64,000 nt of DNA from CAWEBF01 sp963807235 (lineage in GTDB: Bacteria > Acidobacteriota > Vicinamibacteria > Vicinamibacterales > UBA2999), in assembly GCA_963807235.1 (NCBI GenBank), contig CAWEBF010000017.1, positions 62,001 to 126,000 on the forward strand, in the 5' to 3' direction. A model generated the notes under the pieces. It searched no databases and had not been told where the DNA came from. It saw only the letters and a program-made list of their open reading frames with translations. The position numbers were made by a program, and so were the translations under genes. Numbering within the stretch: the first letter of the stretch is position 1; every line of letters begins with the position of its first letter. Shown one piece after another: positions 8,994-17,612 of this stretch.

Positions 8994-10697
8994 ATGCGCC
9001 TCGTGAAGCCCTGGCTCGCGCACTACGACTCCGACGTCCGGCCCTCGCTGGCGCCCTACCCCGACAAGACGCTCGTCGACTACCTGACGGAGCTCGGGCG
9101 TGACCACGGGCAGAAGCCGGCGCTGCTCTTCAAGGGAACGTCGGTGTCCTACGGGCAACTGGATGCGGAAAGCGACGCCTTTGCGGCGGCGCTGGCCGCC
9201 GACGGCGTGCGGCCGGGCGACCGCGTGGCGCTGGTCCTGCCCAACTGCCCGCAGTTCTTCGTCGCGCAGTTCGGCGTGTGGAAGGCGGGGGGCATCACCG
9301 TGCCGCTGAACCCCACCTACAGCGAGCGCGAGTTCCAGCAGGCGCTGGACTCCACGCGGGCCGAAGTGGTGGTCACGCTGACGCCGTTCTACAACCGCCT
9401 CAAACAGGCCCAGGGCCGAACCGCGGTGCGGCGGGTGGTCGCGACGTCCATCAAGGAGTACTTGCCGGGCGTGCTTCGCGTCCTCTTCACGCTCTTCAAG
9501 GAAAAGAAGGACGGCCACCGCATCGCGCTCCAATCGGGTGACGCCTGGCTGCAGGACCTCCTGCGCCGTCATCGCGGCAGCCCGCGACCGGCTGTCGTCG
9601 TGCGCCCCGACGATCGGGCGGTGATCCTGTCGAGCGGGGGCACGACGGGGACGCCCAAGGGGGTGGTCGGGCTGCACCGGCACTATGTGGCGGCCGGCCT
9701 GCAGCTTTTCGACTGGACCAAGTCGGCCAAGAAGCCGTGGACCGACGTGATCATGCTGCCGCTGCCGCTCTTCCACGTCTACGGCAACGTGGGCGTGCAG
9801 CCGCTGGCGTTCGTGAGCCCGAACCCGCTCTCGCTCGTGCCGAATCCGAGAGACCTCGACGACCTGCTGGCGACGATCAAGCAGGTGAAGCCCGCGTTCT
9901 TCAGCGGCGTCCCGACGCTCTACAACGCCATCCTGAACCACCCCACCGTTCGAAGCGGCCAGGTGGACTTCAGTTCGATCAAGCTGTGTGTCTCGGGCGC
10001 GTCGGCGCTGATGGCCGAAACGAAGAAGCAGTTCGAGGAGAAGACCGGCGCGCGCATCGTCGAAGGGTATTCGCTGACCGAAGGCATGATGGCGTGCTGC
10101 CTCAACCCGGTACAGGGGACGAAGAAGCTGGGCTCGATCGGCCTGCCGCTGCCCGACGTCGAAGTGCGCATCGTGGACGCCGAGGACGGCGAGCGGCTGC
10201 TTCCGCCCAAGGAAGTGGGCGAGATGATCATGCGCGCGCCGCAGTACATGGCGGAGTATTGGAACAACCCGCTAGAAACCGCCGAGACGCTGCGCAGTCA
10301 TTCGAACGGGGAGCGCTGGCTGTACACGGGTGACCTAGCCTACATGGACGAGGACGGCTACATCTTCCTGGTGGACCGCAAGAAGGATCTGATCAAGACC
10401 AGCGGATTCCAGGTATGGCCGCGCGAGATCGAAGAGGTGATCTCCGCGCACCCGGCCGTGATGGAGGTGGGCGTGGCCAGCGTCCCCGACGCCGCCAAGG
10501 GTGAAGTGGCCAAGGCGTACGTGGTGCTGAAGAAGGGTGAGACCGCCACCGAGGAAGGGATTCGCGCCTACTGCCGCGAGCGCCTGGCGCCCTACAAGGT
10601 GCCGGCGGCCGTCGAGTTCAGGTCCGAGCTGCCGAAGACGATGGTCGGCAAGATCCTGCGGCGTGCCCTCGCGGGGACAGAAGCCAAGGCGTCCTAG
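8994..10697 (+). CDS. AMP-forming acyl-CoA ligase (FadD-like)
   Basis: ANL-superfamily enzyme that activates a carboxylic acid, probably a long-chain fatty acid, through an acyl-AMP. The phosphate loop SSGGTTGTPKGVVG, the YTGDLAYMDEDGYI and VDRKKDLIKTSGFQVWP motifs and the C-terminal catalytic lysine region (LPKTMVGKILRRAL) are intact. The ATG at 8994 was preferred because GAGG lies upstream; an in-frame ATG at 8973 is possible. The stop abuts the converging 5-oxoprolinase gene with no spacer. Substrate is inferred only. Confidence 0.9.
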   Translation: MRLVKPWLAHYDSDVRPSLAPYPDKTLVDYLTELGRDHGQKPALLFKGTSVSYGQLDAESDAFAAALAADGVRPGDRVALVLPNCPQFFVAQFGVWKAGGITVPLNPTYSEREFQQALDSTRAEVVVTLTPFYNRLKQAQGRTAVRRVVATSIKEYLPGVLRVLFTLFKEKKDGHRIALQSGDAWLQDLLRRHRGSPRPAVVVRPDDRAVILSSGGTTGTPKGVVGLHRHYVAAGLQLFDWTKSAKKPWTDVIMLPLPLFHVYGNVGVQPLAFVSPNPLSLVPNPRDLDDLLATIKQVKPAFFSGVPTLYNAILNHPTVRSGQVDFSSIKLCVSGASALMAETKKQFEEKTGARIVEGYSLTEGMMACCLNPVQGTKKLGSIGLPLPDVEVRIVDAEDGERLLPPKEVGEMIMRAPQYMAEYWNNPLETAETLRSHSNGERWLYTGDLAYMDEDGYIFLVDRKKDLIKTSGFQVWPREIEEVISAHPAVMEVGVASVPDAAKGEVAKAYVVLKKGETATEEGIRAYCRERLAPYKVPAAVEFRSELPKTMVGKILRRALAGTEAKAS

Positions 10698-11463
10698 TCA
10701 ACGCGCGAGCGCTCGGACCGAGATGCCGGCGGCGCTCAGGTGTGCCCGTAAGCGGCTGGCCAGTTGGGCCGCCCCGGGCGTGTCGCCGTGCACGCACACG
10801 GTATCCACTGACAGCGGCACGCGGCGTGCCGTCCACGGCCTCGACGGCCTGATCGAGGACCATCCCGGTGGCGCGCCGCAGCACGACGTCCACGTCGGCC
10901 ACCACTCCGCCTGGCGCCGACCGTGGCGCCAGCTCGCCGTTGGCCAGGTAGCCGCGATCGGCGAACGCCTCGGATGCGACCGTCAGGCCCGCGGCGCTCC
11001 CGGCCCGCACGAGCTCCGAGTTCGACAGCCCGAAGAGGACGAGGGACGGGTCCACGGCCCTGACGGCGCGCGCGACTGCGTCGGCGAGCGTCCGCTCGCG
11101 TGCCGCCATGTTGTACAGCGCGCCGTGCGGCTTGACGTGCGCCAGCGCCACCCCTTGCGCCGCTGCGACGCCTGCCAGCGCACCAACCTGATAGGCGACG
11201 AGGTTCTCGACCTCATCGGGCGAGACGTGCAGCTCGCGACGCCCGAAGCCTTCGAGATCCTGCAGGCCCGGGTGGGCGCCAACCGCCACGCCGTGCGCGA
11301 GCGCCAACGCCACCGTGGCGCGCATCACGCCGGGATCGCCCGCATGGAAGCCGCAGGCGATGTTGGCCGAGGTGATGTGCGGCATCACGCCTTCGTCGTC
11401 GCCGTAGCGGCGGCCGCCGGTGGACTCGCCCACGTCCGCGTTCAGGTCAACCGTCGGGTTCAT
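10698..11463 (-). pseudogene. pxpA: 5-oxoprolinase subunit A (LamB/YcsF), frameshifted
   Basis: LamB/YcsF-family subunit that acts with PxpB and PxpC to open 5-oxoproline to glutamate. The N-terminal part is intact (DLNADVGES, NIACGFHAGDP, HVKPHGALYN). Near 10828 the frame is broken by one extra base. The next frame supplies the expected C-terminus (VDTVCVHGDTPGAAQLASRL) and stops with TGA at 10698-10700. Corrected, the protein has the normal length of about 250 residues. pxpB and pxpC are not next to it. It may be functional if the base is a sequencing error. Confidence 0.85.
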
Positions 11464-11589
11464 GCCTCATCCGAGAACACGCTTGTAATTCTTGCCACAG
11501 GGCTGGCCAAGGCTGAACTGCAAGAAGCCCCCAAAACCCCGGAAACCGGCCCGGCATGGCAGTTGCCTATGGATCGGTGTCGGTCTGTG

Positions 11590-11677
11590 GTTTACGGCAG
11601 GGGCCGTAAACGCTGGGGGGAGCCAGGCCGGCACTCACGATGGGGTGTGTTCGCACGCCCCATCGTGAATTTTTTTT
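11590..11677 (+). ncRNA. Possible small RNA 3-prime end with two hairpins
   Basis: The 240-bp gap 11464-11702 has no gene, but the + strand holds two strong hairpins in a row: GTTTACGGC/GCCGTAAAC at 11590-11611 and a terminator at 11635-11677. Both neighbouring genes run leftward, so this terminator must end some other rightward transcript. An unannotated small RNA is the simplest idea, but I recognise no family. Confidence 0.3.
11635..11677 (+). terminator. Intrinsic terminator with UUCG tetraloop
   Basis: TCACGATGGGGTGTG pairs with CACGCCCCATCGTGA (15 bp, one G-T pair) around a TTCG loop, followed by AA-free run of eight T at 11670-11677. The orientation is rightward only; no matching T-tract exists for leftward transcripts. 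Confidence 0.88.
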
Positions 11678-11702
11678 GCACATCGCCAGCCTATTGCTGA
11701 GT

Positions 11703-12830
11703 CTAGGCTGCCCCTTCTGGGTACTCGAAGGCCAGCTTGAGTTCGCGGGACAGGGTATCCACGGTCGTCCCCGTTCTCTTCCAGGCCCCCTCGCTCTCGA
11801 ACCGCTGGTCGCCTATCCGCCGTCCCCACGGCGCAATCACCCGGCCGATGGCGCGGAAGTCCGCGCGATCCGCGTGCAGCTGGTCGAGCCGCCGAACGAT
11901 GTCTGGCGCCACGCGAATGAATGCCCGGAGCGCGGTGGCGCTTCGCACGCTGTACTTGCGGCCAACCCACGCCGCGCCAAATACCACCGACACCTGCTTG
12001 AAGTAGTTGACGAAGAAGCGCTTGGAGTCATCCAGGAACGCCGCGGACTTGCGGGGGCCGCCGAACGCGTCGCTGGCAAAGAGCCTCTTCAGCTCCTGGG
12101 CCAGCGGGGCCTGCGCGACACGGCCGCGGCCGACGCCAAGCAGCTTGATCTCGCCGTGCAGCGGCGAATCCTCACGATCGTTGAGCGCCCGGACGACATC
12201 GTGCGCGGCGGCCAGCGCCTCGTCACGGTAGAGCTGTCGTCCCGAAAGCGTCACAAGGTGCGAGGCGTTGAGGCGCGTGTGCTTCGCGTTGATGGTGACG
12301 AACATCTGCACGACGTGGTCTTCGGGCAGCCGGTCGAAGATGATGGCCGGCACGCTGAAATCGTCGTCGGCGATGTTGTCGATGTCGGCGTGCAGCGCCA
12401 GCAGCCGGTGCTGCCCGTCGATCGCCCGCAGGATGCCTTCGCGCTCAGGTACCTTGAGCCGCCCCACAGAGGAACCGGCCTCCACAGCCTCGAACGTCAG
12501 CTTCTCATCGCAGGAGATGATCACGGCGCCGGCAATCGACGGCAGATCGCGAGCCTGGCGACACTGCTCGTAGTACTGCACCAGCTCCTCGATCTTCTTG
12601 CGGATGATCTGACGCTGGTACGCCTTCTCACTCGACGCGATCCGCCGCTCCAGCAGATCCCAGTTGACCTTCGACGGCGCCTTCTTCTTGCCGCCGCGGA
12701 CGGGGGGGCCCGACTCGCCGTAGTTGAGCACCTCGAAACGCACCAGCTTGTCGATGTCCCCAGCAGACAGCGAGGCCTGGTAGAACTGCACGCCGAACTG
12801 CTTCATTCGGATGGCGGCGACGTTGATCAT
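11703..12830 (-). CDS. DGQHR-domain protein (DndB-like superfamily)
   Basis: The signature AIDGQHRLLAL lies at about residues 136-146, followed by the family's second conserved block MFVTINAKHTRLNASHL. DGQHR proteins include DndB, linked to phosphorothioate DNA modification, and related ParB-fold proteins in mobile islands. No dnd, dpt or other modification gene is nearby, so this copy is an orphan and its substrate is unknown. The 375-residue protein is intact. The start MINVAAIRMKQF was taken as the longest frame. Confidence 0.8.
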   Translation of the reverse strand: MINVAAIRMKQFGVQFYQASLSAGDIDKLVRFEVLNYGESGPPVRGGKKKAPSKVNWDLLERRIASSEKAYQRQIIRKKIEELVQYYEQCRQARDLPSIAGAVIISCDEKLTFEAVEAGSSVGRLKVPEREGILRAIDGQHRLLALHADIDNIADDDFSVPAIIFDRLPEDHVVQMFVTINAKHTRLNASHLVTLSGRQLYRDEALAAAHDVVRALNDREDSPLHGEIKLLGVGRGRVAQAPLAQELKRLFASDAFGGPRKSAAFLDDSKRFFVNYFKQVSVVFGAAWVGRKYSVRSATALRAFIRVAPDIVRRLDQLHADRADFRAIGRVIAPWGRRIGDQRFESEGAWKRTGTTVDTLSRELKLAFEYPEGAA

Positions 12831-12966
12831 GGGTCGGTCTCGAGGGGCCCGGCCGCGCCTGCCCGCGTAGCTCCGGTCTACACATATGGCGGCACCGGCC
12901 GGCCAAGAGGCCGAATTGTATCAGGCGTTGCAAGAGGGCCCCTTCCGGCAGTCCTCGCGGCGCCCT

Positions 12967-13024
12967 AAGGGGCTTTAGGCTCTGGGCTTTAGGCTTTGGG
13001 CGCGCCTAGAGCCTAGAGCCAGAG
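12967..13024. repeat. Heptanucleotide array, GCCTAAA and GCCTAGA words
   Basis: Words GGCTTTA and GGCTCTG are followed by GCCTAGAGCCTAGAGCC. The second part provides the TAG stop of the acyltransferase gene on the minus strand at 13006-13008. Confidence 0.8.
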
Positions 13025-14059
13025 CGCCCTTTAGGCGGCCAGGCTGAGGTGACGGCAGCTTTCAGACGCACCAGCCCGTAGAGCCCCACCATCAACACCA
13101 GAGTCGCTGCGGCTGCCTCGCCGAAGCTCAAGCCGCGGTGAATCGACTGGGACGGGCGTCCGTAGGCCATCTCCACGTGAATCCAGTAGACAAAGAGCGA
13201 CGCCACGCCGAATTCCCGCAGCGGCGACCATGAGAGGGTGCGGCGCTCGTGCCACGCGCGGGCGATCGGCACGGCCAGCATCACCAGGCCCAGGCGCACA
13301 CAGAAGAAGCTGGGCGAAATCGTCATCGGGGTCGGCTGGCCGGCAAACGGCGGCAGCTGTGTCGCCAGCCCCCCGACGGCCGCCAGCAGCAACCCGAACA
13401 GCCCCAGACGCCGGTTGATCCGAGACTCCGCGTCCGCGTCCGGCGTGGCCAGCCAGGAACCAACCACCACGCCAACGAAGAGATATGCCGGCCACGGGAA
13501 CAGGGAGAAGCTGGTTCGGCCGGGAATGGCCCGGAGGTACATCTCCAGCCACTCGGGCAGGGACCCGAGCGACGCGCTGCCAAACGTGACCGGCGTCATC
13601 AGCGCGAACACCAGCCGACGCGGCGATCAGGGACGCGGCTCGTGTGCGCCGGTCGGGCACGAACGCCCAGAACGCGCCCGCCATCACCATCGCGAGCCCC
13701 ATCACGTTGAGGATGTCCACCTTCAAGAGCGACTGGGGGAAGCGGCCGCCGCTGATGAGGAAGGCCTGCAGCCGAAACAGGAACGCCAGGCCGAAGATCT
13801 GCCAGCCTCGACGCCGCGCCATCGCGGCCACGTCGCGCAGGGTGGCGCCGCGCCGCTCGCGTGACGCCGCGGCCAGAGCAAGCGCCACGCCGGCCAGGAA
13901 CAGGAACGCGGGCGCCGCGAAACCTCCCAGGATGATCGCGACGCGATACGGCCAGCCGTCGCGGTCCGACGGCAGCGTCCACGCGTCCATGGTGTGGGCC
14001 TCGATCATCAGCAGCACGGCGGCGCCGCGCAGCCAATCCAGGTAGCCCCGGCGGCTCAT
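13006..14059 (-). pseudogene. Multi-pass acyltransferase-like membrane protein, frameshifted
   Basis: The N-terminus (YLDWLRGAAVLLMIEAHTMD) carries the R-x-LDxLRG pattern of DUF1624 or heparan-N-acetyltransferase-like membrane acyltransferases. Several hydrophobic segments follow. One extra base near 13612 splits the gene into two frames; the second resumes at VFALMTPVTFG and ends in the heptanucleotide array. The ATG at 14059 overlaps the osmC stop (ATGA), which fixes the start. Substrate unknown. Confidence 0.75.
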
Positions 14060-14470
14060 GGCTGGATGTCGATGGTGGTGGTCAGCGTGATGTCTTCGCG
14101 CAGCGAGTGCCACACCGAGCAGTACTTGTCGCGCGACAGCTCCAGCGCCCGGGTGACCGCGGCTTCAGGCACCGAGCCGCCAATCCGGCAATGCAGGTGG
14201 AAGCTGAGGAATCGCCGCGGCGGCGTCGAGGCGCGCTGGCCCGTCACCGTCGAGGAAAACGTCCGTCAGTGGGTGGCGTCCTTTGCGCAGGATGTCCACG
14301 ACGTCGATGGACATGCACCCGGCCAGCCCGATGGCCAGGAGCTGCGTCGGCGATGGGCCGGCCACGGTGTGGCTGTCCACGACAAACGAGATGGGTCCGC
14401 TGGTCGCATCGAACCGGAGATCCCCGCTCCAGACGAGATCGGCGACGAGCGGCGGCGCAGGGTCCGCCAC
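14056..14470 (-). pseudogene. OsmC/Ohr-family protein, frameshifted
   Basis: OsmC-fold proteins reduce organic hydroperoxides using two cysteines. The N-terminal part includes GPSPTQLLAIGLAGCMSID with the first catalytic Cys. The frame is lost near 14240, and the next frame gives TPPRRFLSFHLHCRIGG and RDKYCSVWHSL with the second Cys. Start is GTG at 14470, seven bases after the FTR1 stop. It lies in one operon with FTR1 and the acyltransferase. Confidence 0.82.
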
Positions 14471-14476
14471 GGGCCG

Positions 14477-15267
14477 CTACCGTGTCGTGGCGGCCTGCTG
14501 GATGCGTGGCGTGGCGGAGCGCTTGGGCCCGAGGAACGCCGACAGCAGCCAGCCAGGCGACGGGCAAGGCCACCAGCAGGTAGCTCAGGTACTGGCCGTA
14601 GATGCCATCAGGCCCATAGGGCTCCGTGGCCCAGTGCAGCGGCTCGCTGTAAGGAAACAGGTTCGCCTCGGTGAGCTCGTGGAAACCGTAGATCAGCAGC
14701 TGCACGACGAAGACAGCCAGGAAGACGGCCGTGACCTGGAAGAAGAGCGCCAGGTTCACGCGGTGCCCATAGCGCGACCAGAGCCACGCCACGCCCGCGG
14801 CGCACAACGTGCCGGCCGCGGCGCCGCCGATGATGCTCGTCGCGCCCACCTGCGAGAAGAGCGTCCCCATCAGGAGCGCCGTCTCCATGCCCTCGCGCGT
14901 GATCATGAGCAGCGTGAAGAGGAACACGCCGAGCATCGCCTTGAACCCGACCTTGGCGGCCGAGGTGGCCAGACGACCCTCGATCTCGGCCTTCAGCCGT
15001 TTGGCGTGCCGCCACATGTGCACGATGAGCGATCGCCACCAGCACGGCCGCCGTCAGCGCCAGCACGCCTTCCCACAACGCCTGGTTCGACGCGCGCTGA
15101 AAGAGCACCGCCGCGGCCACGCTCACGACGAGCGACAGCGCGATGCCCCAGTGGACCGCCGGCACCAGTTGCTGCTGGCCGCTCTTGCGCAGATAGGCCA
15201 GGCTGATGGCGACGATGAGGAAGGCCTCGAGCCCTTCCCGCAGCGTGATGACGAAGGCAGCAAGCAT
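14477..15267 (-). pseudogene. FTR1-family iron permease, two frameshifts
   Basis: Inner-membrane permease for high-affinity iron uptake. Both REGxE iron motifs are visible: LREGLEAFLIVAI near the N-terminus and TREGMETALLMG. One extra base near 15035 separates the N-terminal frame from HMWRHAKRLKAEIEG. A second shift near 14555 is needed to reach a natural end (SAFLGPKRSATPRIQQ, stop at 14477-14479). The Fur-box-like site just upstream supports iron control. First gene of the FTR1-osmC-acyltransferase operon. Confidence 0.83.
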
Positions 15268-15282
15268 GGAAATCCTCGAAAC

Positions 15283-15297
15283 TGAGATTCAGTCTCA
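15283..15297. promoter_or_regulatory. Fur-box-like operator
   Basis: TGAGATTCAGTCTCA is a 7-1-7 palindrome with one arm mismatch, and fits the TGAnAnTnAnTnTCA pattern of Fur sites. It lies 16 bp upstream of the FTR1 start. Confidence 0.65.
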
Positions 15298-15360
15298 AGG
15301 ATTCTACACCGAGGACCCCGGTTGATAAGGCGATCGGCCGCCTACTCCAACCTTGGTCCC

Positions 15361-15910
15361 CTACTGCTGGATCGGAATCGTCCAGAAGTAGACGGTCCGG
15401 CCGTCCACGTTCAGCGTCTCCTGCGGCTTGGCCGTGCCCATGTCGAAGGCGTGCGACACCACGCGGGTGCCGGGCTTCAACTCCCGGTTCAGCTTGGGCA
15501 GGAGCTTCAGGTTGAGCGAGGGCAGCAGATACAGCGTGACGACCGTGGCCTCGCTGATGTCGGTCGTGAAGAGGTCCTGGTTCAGGAACTTCACGCGGTC
15601 GCCGACCGCCGGCGGTCTTCAGGTTCTCGGTGGCCTCCCGAATCCGCTGCGGATCGATGTCGATGCCGACGCCGCGCGCGCCGTACGTCTTGGCGGCCGT
15701 AATGGGGATGCGCCCGTCGCCCGAGCCCAGGTCGTAGATCACGTCGTTCTTGGTGACCTTGGCCAGCTTGAGCATGGCGTCCACCACCGCTTGCGGTGTC
15801 GGAACGAAGATGACGTCCGGCGTCCGCAACTGGGCGGGGGCCTGCGCGACGGCAGGCGCGGCCCAGGCGGCCAGGATGACGAACAGGCAAATGGCGCGGC
15901 GAGCAGTCAT
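15361..15910 (-). pseudogene. Secreted SAM-dependent methyltransferase-like protein, frameshifted
   Basis: ATG at 15910 is preceded by AAGGAGG with ideal spacing. The protein starts with a signal peptide (ICLFVILAAWAAPAVAQA), then a class I methyltransferase motif (DVIYDLGSGDGRIPITAA) and GVGIDIDPQRI. One extra base near 15607 breaks the frame; it resumes at VKFLNQDLFTTD and ends FWTIPIQQ. An exported methyltransferase-fold protein is odd because SAM is cytoplasmic. Family known, substrate unknown. Confidence 0.8.
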
Positions 15911-15962
15911 GGGCCTCCTTGGGAAGGAAGGAGGCATTATGTCGGCAAACCGCCCCCGGCGC

Positions 15963-15993
15963 AATCTGCCGCCGAAGGCGGCAAGACAGACAC
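15963..15993. repeat. Diverged copy of the GCAGTGTCTGT repeat
   Basis: On the minus strand, GCAGTGTCTGTCTTGCCGC followed by CTTCGGCGGC resembles the two 60-bp units at 16653-16750 (GCAGTGTCTGTTTGGGCGC then CTTCGCGCGCC). Confidence 0.5.
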
Positions 15994-16017
15994 TGCCCGA
16001 GCGAGGCGAAGCCTCCC

Positions 16018-16515
16018 TCAGGAATGGCGCGGGCTGACCACGCGGGCCAACAGGGTTTTGGTGAGATGCGCCACGGCGTCGGTGGCGATGCGAACCTGTT
16101 CGCGGGCGCTCGCGGCCACGGAATCGGTGTCGCCGTCCGGCGTGCCGGCAGTGCCGGCTCGCCTATCGGGGGCGGGATACTCGTCGCGATAAGTCGACGC
16201 CGCGGCGACGATGGACGCCATCTCCTCCATCGTCGGCTGCGCGCGCCGATCGCCGTTCGGAAAGAGACGGCAGAACTCGTTCACGGTGTCGATGGGGTCG
16301 AGGCCCACCGCGCTGGCATACGCCCGGATCCATGCGCGCGCGTAGAGGCCCTTCGGCCAGGTGGCCAGATTGTTCTGCTCGAAGGCGTCGAGGTGCTCGC
16401 GCCTGACGTGCGTCTCGGCGGCGATCTCGTCGAGGGAGATCCCGGTTCGCTGGCGGTACCGGCGCAAGCGGGTCACGAATGCGGCCTGTGGCGACAGCGG
16501 CTCCACGGAACGCAC
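16018..16515 (-). CDS. Small HTH protein, RodZ-type DNA-binding domain
   Basis: The 165-residue protein has an N-terminal helix-turn-helix (LRRYRQRTGISLDEIAAETH, then LDAFEQNNLATWPKGLYAR) of the HTH_25 type found in RodZ and in related regulators. Unlike RodZ, no transmembrane helix or periplasmic domain follows; the rest is polar and Ala-rich. It may be a cytoplasmic regulator or a shortened relative. Its target is unknown. Confidence 0.75.
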   Translation of the reverse strand: MRSVEPLSPQAAFVTRLRRYRQRTGISLDEIAAETHVRREHLDAFEQNNLATWPKGLYARAWIRAYASAVGLDPIDTVNEFCRLFPNGDRRAQPTMEEMASIVAAASTYRDEYPAPDRRAGTAGTPDGDTDSVAASAREQVRIATDAVAHLTKTLLARVVSPRHS

Positions 16516-16652
16516 TGAAAAGCAAGGACCGGGCCCGGTATGTGCGAGACGCCCGGGCGCACTAGGTCAATGCGCGCTGGTACTTAGCGAGTGTGCAGTC
16601 GTGTGAAGGCCGCGCGGCGTCCCAAATCGGGAACCACGATTACGAAATCGGT

Positions 16653-16750
16653 GGCGCGCGAAGCTGCGCCCAAACAGATACTGCACCAGACAGGAGACGC
16701 CGGCGACTGCCCGGCGCGCGAAGCTGCGCCCAAACAGACACTGCACCAGA
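16653..16750. repeat. 60-bp tandem repeat, two units
   Basis: The block beginning GGCGCGCGAAGCTGCGCCCA recurs exactly 60 bases later, with 37 of 38 bases conserved in the core. The stretch 16516-16775 around it has no gene. Confidence 0.85.
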
Positions 16751-16775
16751 CCGGAGCGTCAGCGACGGTCTGGCT

Positions 16776-17595
16776 CTACACGAGGGGCGGCACGCGGCCG
16801 GCCAGGTAGTCGCGCAGGTGTGCGGGCGCGAACTGCACGCCGGTGTAGAAGGGTCCGAACTCCGCGAACTTGGCGCTGGCCTCGTCGAAGCGCATCTCGT
16901 AGATCAGCTTCTTGAACACGACGGGGTCGGCGGCGAAGAGATCCACGCCCCATTCCCAGTCGTCGTAGCCAATCGACCCCGAGATGACCTGTGTGACCTG
17001 CCCCGCGTAATGCCGGCCGATCATGCCGTGCTCGCGCATCATCGACGCGCGGCGCTCGAACGGCTCGGCGTACCAGTTCGCCAGTTCGCCGCGGCGCTTG
17101 TTCATCGGGTAGAAGCACACGTAGCGCGCCTGCGGGCACGTCCATGAACAGCCGGTTGGACACGCGCTCCTTCTGCGACGCCATCTCGCGATCGAAGGCC
17201 TGCTCGTACTCCGAGCTCCCCGGCTTCATCGTCGCACCCAGCTGGCCGTGGATCTTGGCCGTCATCTCATACATGCCCAGCTCGACCATGGACACGTAGG
17301 AGGTGGTGGGCTCGAGGTGCGCCGCCAGACCGCAGCGGGAGAACCCCAGTTCTGCCTCGGCCAGCTCCTCGAAGCCTTGCCGGAACAGGATCACCATCAG
17401 ATCGGCCTTGTGCCCGAGCACCTGCACCAGCGTCGTCGCGCCGGCGCCGGTCGGGGCCAGCGCCACAACGGCCTCGTCGGCCAATCGGCAGCGGTCGGAT
17501 TCGGGGAGGGCGTTCAGCCGGTCCCACCGCACGCGGTACATCAGGTGAAGCAGGCTCCAGCCCTCTAGCGTCTCGGGAACGAGCGGGTTGTGCAT
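16776..17595 (-). pseudogene. hemQ: HemQ / chlorite-dismutase-family coproheme decarboxylase, frameshifted
   Basis: Cytoplasmic enzyme that converts coproheme to heme b in the coproporphyrin pathway. The N-terminal half (PETLEGWSLLHLMYRVRW, FEELAEAELGFSRCG, TTSYVSMVELGMYE) and the C-terminal half (CFYPMNKRRGELANWY, REHGMIGRHYAGQV, DDWEWGVDLFA) are joined by removing one extra base near 17132. ATG at 17595 is the natural start, but the same frame is open upstream into the RND gene, giving an apparent RND-HemQ fusion. Confidence 0.85.
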
Positions 17596-17612
17596 TGGGG
17601 GTCCTGGGGCGG

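Noticed and set aside
16653..16750. Possible CRISPR with 38-base repeat
   Set aside because: Only two units with one short interval and no cas genes; better called a tandem repeat.
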